From: Treponema sp.
Lineage (GTDB): Bacteria; Spirochaetota; Spirochaetia; Treponematales; Treponemataceae
DNA length: 9,639 nucleotides
Assembly (NCBI GenBank): GCA_017390125.1
Contig: JAFPCT010000029.1
Location: forward strand, 1 to 9,639
Direction of reading: 5' to 3'
The position numbers were made by a program, and so were the translations under genes. The first letter of the stretch is position 1. The number at the start of each line of letters is the position of its first letter. The notes beneath the pieces were generated by a model that was not told where the DNA came from, did not search any database, and worked only from the letters and a program-made list of their open reading frames with translations. Below are positions 6,588 through 9,639 of this stretch, one piece after another.

Positions 6588-7685
6588 TTATTTGTCGTAT
6601 TCCAGCAGTATGTCGTTCCGGAATTGGTGTATGGCGCTTAATGAAAAAGTAAATGCTTCGGACGGGGAATCTATTCCGCTGCCGGCTACCGGGGATTTTG
6701 CGGTGCCGCCGAATATTTTTGGTGCACAGAATGCAAAGATATGCTGTACTATTCCGCTTTCAAGGGCGCTGTAGTTAAGTTCTCCGCCGCCTTCTATCAG
6801 AACGCTGTCTATTTTGCGCTCGCCCAGAATCTCCATGAGCTGCTTTAAATCTATGTGATTTTTGCCGTCGTCATTTAGCTCAAGGACTTCTGCTCCGGCG
6901 GCTTCCAGACGGGCTTTCTTTTCACCATCAGGTTTTACACAGGCAATGAGCGTTGGAATTTGTGCAGCTGTCTTTACTATTTGGCTTTCCAAGGGAATGC
7001 GCAGTTTTGAATCGCAGATGATTCGCAGGGGATTTGTTCCGCCGGGAATCCTGCAGTTCAGCATGGGGTCATCCGCAAGAATCGTGCCTGAACCGCACAT
7101 TATGCCGGCGTAGCGGTTCCTCAATTTCTGTACGAATTCACGGCTTTCTTCACCGGTAATCCATTTTGACTTGCCGCTTTTTGTCGCGATTTTCCCGTCC
7201 AGCGTCATAGCATATTTCAGGGCAACGTACGGAGTTTTTGTAGAAATGTAGTGAAAGAAAATTGGGTTCAGAACGTCACATTCTTCTCTCAGAAAATCTT
7301 CCTGAACCTGAATTCCCTGTTCACGCAGGTATTCATTTCCTTTTCCGTGGACAAGGGGGTTCGGATCGCGGCTTCCCACGAAAACACGCTTTATTCCGCT
7401 TTCTGCAATTGCATGAGTGCAGGGCGGCTGTTTTCCAAAGTGGCAGCATGGTTCCAGGGTTACATATATGTCTGCACCAGAGGCATCATTTCCGCGACGG
7501 GCACAGTCGGCAAGGGCTTCCCGCTCTGCGTGAAGTTCTCCGTATTTGTGATGAAATCCTTCGCCGATGATTTTGCCGTCCTTTACGATTACGGCTCCTA
7601 CAAGAGGATTCGGGTTTGTTTTTCCTTCTCCGCCTTTTGCAAGCTCAATGGCTCTGCGCATGAATGAAGCGTCGTAGTCCTGCAT
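6588..7685 (-). CDS. ribD: RibD, bifunctional riboflavin biosynthesis deaminase/reductase
   Basis: This cytosolic enzyme runs steps two and three of riboflavin synthesis from GTP: it deaminates diaminohydroxyphosphoribosylaminopyrimidine and reduces the ribose with NADPH. The length, 365 aa, is usual. The deaminase domain (1-145) has the zinc and catalytic set H52-A-E54, P79-C80 and P-P-C89, with the family's nine-residue Cys spacing. The reductase domain (about 150-365) has K-Y-A-M-T-L-D-G-K (157-165), D-D-P (205-207) and E-G-G-G-E-L-N (298-304). The ribosome site overlaps the preceding gene's stop (TAGGAAA, then ATG), so translation is coupled to the deaminase gene 9 nt upstream. No other rib gene and no FMN riboswitch is in the window. 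The structured inverted-repeat element starts 8 nt past its stop and probably ends transcription. Confidence 0.95.
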   Translation of the reverse strand: MQDYDASFMRRAIELAKGGEGKTNPNPLVGAVIVKDGKIIGEGFHHKYGELHAEREALADCARRGNDASGADIYVTLEPCCHFGKQPPCTHAIAESGIKRVFVGSRDPNPLVHGKGNEYLREQGIQVQEDFLREECDVLNPIFFHYISTKTPYVALKYAMTLDGKIATKSGKSKWITGEESREFVQKLRNRYAGIMCGSGTILADDPMLNCRIPGGTNPLRIICDSKLRIPLESQIVKTAAQIPTLIACVKPDGEKKARLEAAGAEVLELNDDGKNHIDLKQLMEILGERKIDSVLIEGGGELNYSALESGIVQHIFAFCAPKIFGGTAKSPVAGSGIDSPSEAFTFSLSAIHQFRNDILLEYDK

Positions 7686-7694
7686 TTTATTTTC

Positions 7695-8150
7695 CTAGTA
7701 GCGTTTGTTGTCTTTATTTTCAGCATACACCTTGAAAAGTTCAAGGCATTTTTCCCGCTGATATTCCGTTTTTTTAAAGAGATTGTTCTTTCCGGCGAAA
7801 CTTTCATAGAATTTGTCATCCCGGAAGCCTATGCTGTCTGTGTCTGAAATTGTGCATCCGTAGTAAACCTGGGTTATGTTTGCCCACAGAATGCCTCCAA
7901 GGCACATTGGGCATGGTTCTGCAGTGGTGTACAGCTCGCAGCCGGAAAGGTCATGAGTGCCGAGATTTTTGCAGGCGTCTCTGATGGCTTCCATTTCGCC
8001 ATGGCAGGTAGGGTCTTTGTTCAAAAGAACGCGGTTATGTCCTCTGCCCACGATTTTGCCGTCCTTTACTACAACCGAGCCAAAAGGACCGCCGTGTTTT
8101 TTTTCAATTCCTTCGTAGGCTTCTTTCAAAGCTTCGTCCATAAAATTCAT
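7695..8150 (-). CDS. Nucleoside/base deaminase (guanine or cytosine deaminase type)
   Basis: This 151-aa zinc-dependent deaminase of the cytidine-deaminase superfamily resembles Bacillus guanine deaminase: G-G-P-F-G at 20-24, D-P-T at 46-48, the catalytic H50-G-E52, and the zinc motif P79-C80-P-M-C83. The usual H-A-E is H-G-E here, as in yeast cytosine deaminase. The protein ends in Arg-Tyr, like the C-terminal Tyr of Bacillus GuaD that reaches the active site, which favours guanine as substrate; this is inference. A tRNA adenosine deaminase (TadA) is less likely, because the length and the D-T-D-S-I-G-F region (103-109) follow GuaD. I chose ATG 8150 over 8207 because AGAGG lies 8 nt upstream and the longer frame would overlap the preceding gene by 41 nt and add residues unlike the family. 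It sits 16 nt after the DUF2400 gene and 9 nt before ribD. Confidence 0.85.
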   Translation of the reverse strand: MNFMDEALKEAYEGIEKKHGGPFGSVVVKDGKIVGRGHNRVLLNKDPTCHGEMEAIRDACKNLGTHDLSGCELYTTAEPCPMCLGGILWANITQVYYGCTISDTDSIGFRDDKFYESFAGKNNLFKKTEYQREKCLELFKVYAENKDNKRY

Positions 8151-8158
8151 GTCATTTA

Positions 8159-8163
8159 CCTCT
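8159..8163 (-). promoter_or_regulatory. Ribosome binding site that decides the deaminase start
   Basis: On the - strand AGAGG lies 8 nt before the ATG at 8150, in the 16-nt gap after the DUF2400 stop codon. It supports the 151-aa protein over the longer 170-aa reading. Confidence 0.7.
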
Positions 8164-8166
8164 CTG

Positions 8167-8937
8167 TTATTGTTTTTCCGGGTCAACGCCCAGACCGAAA
8201 AGAGCAAAATCTCCTTTGCAGGGGTCTTCCGGCCATATCTGTCTAAGCTCTTCCGTTATCATAAGGGCTGTCTTTAGCGAGGCTGCCGCGTTCTGTGGAA
8301 TCAGCCCCAGCTTCTTTGCTTCCTGAAGCACATGGGTGTCCAGGGGTATCACCAGTTTTGAAGGGCTGTACCATGTCCACCAGCCGCAGTCCACCGGTGA
8401 ATTACGGCGCACCATCCACCTCAGATACATGTGAATTCTTTTGTTAGGGCTGTTCCTGCCTTTCGGCACAATGGCGCAGTCAGGGAAAGATTCAGAAATA
8501 ATCTGCCATAGTGAGCTGTCATTACCGCAGCCTGCCGATGAAAATTTTTCCTGCAGGTAACCGCCGAAAGTCTGTCCGCCCTGTAGAATTCCTGCAAGAC
8601 GGCGGAACAGAACCTTCATGTCCTGGTAGGAATAGAACCGGTAGAATTTTTTCTGTTCGTTGCCGTCGGGGCTTTTAAAGTCATTTTCAAAGGCTCCGAT
8701 TTCAATCCATTTTGCAAATCCGCCGGACTTGTCTGCTGTCTGGAAGATCTGTCTGATTTTTGGAATGAACAAGCTTCTGTTTCCGAATGAAAGAAGGGCT
8801 GCCGTAAAAGCGGCTGGTTCTGCATCACGCTGGTTTCTGTAGTAGCGCAGGAACTGGCTTGGGTCCGAGAGTAGGAAATCTGTATTTTCATATTTTTCTG
8901 CAAGGGCCTGCAGTTTTGTTTTCAGTTTTTCAGTCAT
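8167..8937 (-). CDS. TIGR02757/DUF2400 family protein (HhH-GPD glycosylase-like)
   Basis: This 256-aa protein belongs to a family known in spirochaetes and Bacteroidetes without a settled function. Family marks are F-L-L-S-D-P (21-26), S-F-G-N-R (50-54), the K-R-I-H-M-Y-L-R-W-M-V-R block (166-177), S-P-V-D (180-183), S-P-S-K-L-V-I-P-L-D-T-H-V (191-203), and the C-terminal D-P-x-K-G-D-F-A-L-F-G-L-G (238-250). The L-D-T-H-V stretch resembles the V-D-T-H segment with the catalytic Asp of helix-hairpin-helix DNA glycosylases, and K166 could be the partner Lys. A base-excision role is inference. I chose ATG 8937 because the longer start (8958) lies in the loop of a terminator hairpin and adds seven residues outside the family pattern. 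No Shine-Dalgarno is visible before either start. The deaminase and ribD follow closely. Confidence 0.85.
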   Translation of the reverse strand: MTEKLKTKLQALAEKYENTDFLLSDPSQFLRYYRNQRDAEPAAFTAALLSFGNRSLFIPKIRQIFQTADKSGGFAKWIEIGAFENDFKSPDGNEQKKFYRFYSYQDMKVLFRRLAGILQGGQTFGGYLQEKFSSAGCGNDSSLWQIISESFPDCAIVPKGRNSPNKRIHMYLRWMVRRNSPVDCGWWTWYSPSKLVIPLDTHVLQEAKKLGLIPQNAAASLKTALMITEELRQIWPEDPCKGDFALFGLGVDPEKQ

Positions 8938-8940
8938 GAT

Positions 8941-8970
8941 AAAAAAATAGCGCGCCAAGAAAGCACGCTA
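8941..8970 (-). terminator. Intrinsic terminator after the cytidylate-kinase-like gene
   Basis: On the - strand TAGCGTGC (8970-8963) pairs with GCGCGCTA (8955-8948) over 8 bp with one G-U, around a 7-nt loop. Seven Ts follow (8947-8941). It lies 8 nt after the stop of the upstream gene. Its T-run ends 3 nt before the ATG of the DUF2400 gene, so it could also act as an attenuator. Confidence 0.82.
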
Positions 8971-8978
8971 TGTAATTT

Positions 8979-9584
8979 CTATGAATCCCGCTTTTCCAGA
9001 TATTTCTGAACAAAGTCAGCGATGAAATCAACTGTTCCGTCAATTCCAAGTTTTCCGGAATCTATGCAAAGATCGTATGTAGACGCTTCGCCCCACTTTG
9101 AATGGCAGAAGTAGTCGTGATAGGCCTTTCGCTTTTTGTCGTGGCGCTCGATAGTTTTTATAGCTTCCGGAGCTTTCATTCCGCGTTTTTCCATGACACG
9201 CTTAACTTTTGTATCAAGGTCTCCGCGGATGAAGATTTTCAAGACATCTGCAATGCCCATGAAAATTTCGTCAGAACAGCGGCCAAGAATTACGAATGAA
9301 TCTTCATCGGCAGCCTTCTGCTTGAGGAGCGAGAACTGCATTTCTGCAATGTTCTGTTCCGGTGAATTTGTATATCCCCGTACCGTTCTGCTGAAGAACG
9401 GATTGCGAGGTTTTTCATCGTATTTCTTCAAAGAATTTGTATCTACATTCCGGATGTTTGCAAGTTCATCCAAAAGGTTTCTGTCAAAGAATTCGAATTC
9501 CAACTTTTCTGCCAGCTTTCTGCCAATTTCATGTCCACCACTTCCATACTCACGGCTGATTGAAATAATAATCTGTTTCCTCAT
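8979..9584 (-). CDS. Cytidylate kinase-like family protein
   Basis: This 201-aa P-loop protein resembles the cytidylate-kinase-like family (Pfam Cytidylate_kin2). Its nucleotide-binding loop is S-R-E-Y-G-S-G-G-H-E-I-G (10-21), followed by the F-F-D-R-N-L-L segment (32-38). Next come I-L-G-R-C-S-D-E-I (99-107), a basic lid-like stretch R-H-D-K-K-R-K-A-Y-H (147-156), and Y-D-L-C-I-D-S-G-K-L-G (170-180). The family phosphorylates or binds nucleotides in most predictions, but few members have been assayed. It is not the housekeeping Cmk, whose loop and length differ. The start at 9584 has a G-rich GGGGG 6 nt upstream and puts the P-loop near the N-terminus, as usual. It is closed by its own terminator, so it is probably a separate transcription unit, or one that feeds the downstream genes only by readthrough. 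Confidence 0.88.
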   Translation of the reverse strand: MRKQIIISISREYGSGGHEIGRKLAEKLEFEFFDRNLLDELANIRNVDTNSLKKYDEKPRNPFFSRTVRGYTNSPEQNIAEMQFSLLKQKAADEDSFVILGRCSDEIFMGIADVLKIFIRGDLDTKVKRVMEKRGMKAPEAIKTIERHDKKRKAYHDYFCHSKWGEASTYDLCIDSGKLGIDGTVDFIADFVQKYLEKRDS

Positions 9585-9607
9585 AGCATACCCCCAATCA
9601 AAAAAGC

Positions 9608-9620
9608 CTTATACTATAAG
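9608..9620. promoter_or_regulatory. 13-bp palindrome with overlapping divergent -10 boxes
   Basis: CTTATA-C-TATAAG is a perfect palindrome 23 nt upstream of the kinase-like start. It holds a -10-like TATAGT on the - strand (9618-9613) and a -10-like TATACT on the + strand (9610-9615). The - strand box would give the kinase gene a leader of roughly 20-25 nt. The window ends before the - strand -35 region can be read, so this is a candidate only. Confidence 0.4.
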
Positions 9621-9639
9621 TATCGCATGAAAATTGAAA

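Noticed and set aside
6538..6774. + strand frame of 78 aa overlapping the element and the end of ribD
   Set aside because: It lies opposite well-supported ribD codons and has low-complexity composition.
7251..7667. + strand frames opposite the RibD deaminase domain
   Set aside because: They are antisense to the zinc-binding motifs of RibD and have no independent support.
7686..8166. FMN riboswitch ahead of ribD
   Set aside because: Gaps of 9 and 16 nt leave no room, and no RFN-type conserved pattern was seen.
8151..8207. Longer start of the nucleoside deaminase (begins M-L-F-S-V-W)
   Set aside because: It overlaps the DUF2400 gene and adds residues unlike the family, while AGAGG precedes the ATG at 8150.
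8938..8958. Longer start of the DUF2400 protein (begins M-A-R-Y-F-F-I)
   Set aside because: This start lies in the loop of the intrinsic terminator, and its seven extra residues are encoded by hairpin and T-run.
1..9639. CRISPR array, tRNA, rRNA, transposase or prophage genes
   Set aside because: No regularly spaced direct repeats, tRNA-like cloverleaf, rRNA sequence or mobile-element protein was seen on either strand.

Overview
The window looks like chromosomal DNA of a Treponema-type spirochaete. This rests on the gene set: a bacterial XPB helicase with its helicase-associated partner, a TIGR02757/DUF2400 protein, a cytidylate-kinase-like protein, and an RND pump followed by a PII-like small protein. 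Moderate GC and U-rich intrinsic terminators also fit. The assignment comes from memory of such genomes, not from a search.

Layout. Bases 1-2316 (+ strand) hold the 3' end of an RND efflux operon: the C-terminal half of the inner-membrane pump, a 102-aa PII-like protein that starts inside the pump's stop codon (ATGA), and a strong intrinsic terminator. All other genes lie on the - strand and converge on it. Read in their own direction they are: a cytidylate-kinase-like protein (9584-8979) closed by a terminator; a DUF2400 protein (8937-8167), a guanine/cytosine-type nucleoside deaminase (8150-7695) and ribD (7685-6588), spaced 9-16 nt apart; a 236-bp structured inverted-repeat element filling the ribD-XPB gap; then XPB (6281-4443) and its partner (4441-2321), separated by one nucleotide.

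How the genes work together. The pump and PII-like protein probably form a transporter plus a small regulator or sensor. XPB and its neighbour are a two-gene nucleic-acid unit with its own promoter. The two proteins also share a homologous module, visible by direct ungapped alignment. The DUF2400-deaminase-ribD group mixes a possible DNA glycosylase-fold protein with two members of the cytidine-deaminase superfamily. The grouping looks like shared transcription rather than one obvious pathway.

Most worth a second look: (1) the multi-stem inverted-repeat element at 6344-6579; (2) the PII-like protein coupled to an RND pump that carries a charged cytoplasmic tail; (3) the XPB/partner pair with its shared domain; (4) an apparently leaderless XPB promoter; (5) a terminator whose U-tract ends 3 nt before the DUF2400 start codon. 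Three start codons were moved downstream of the longest reading frame on the basis of ribosome binding sites, neighbouring stops or the terminator.
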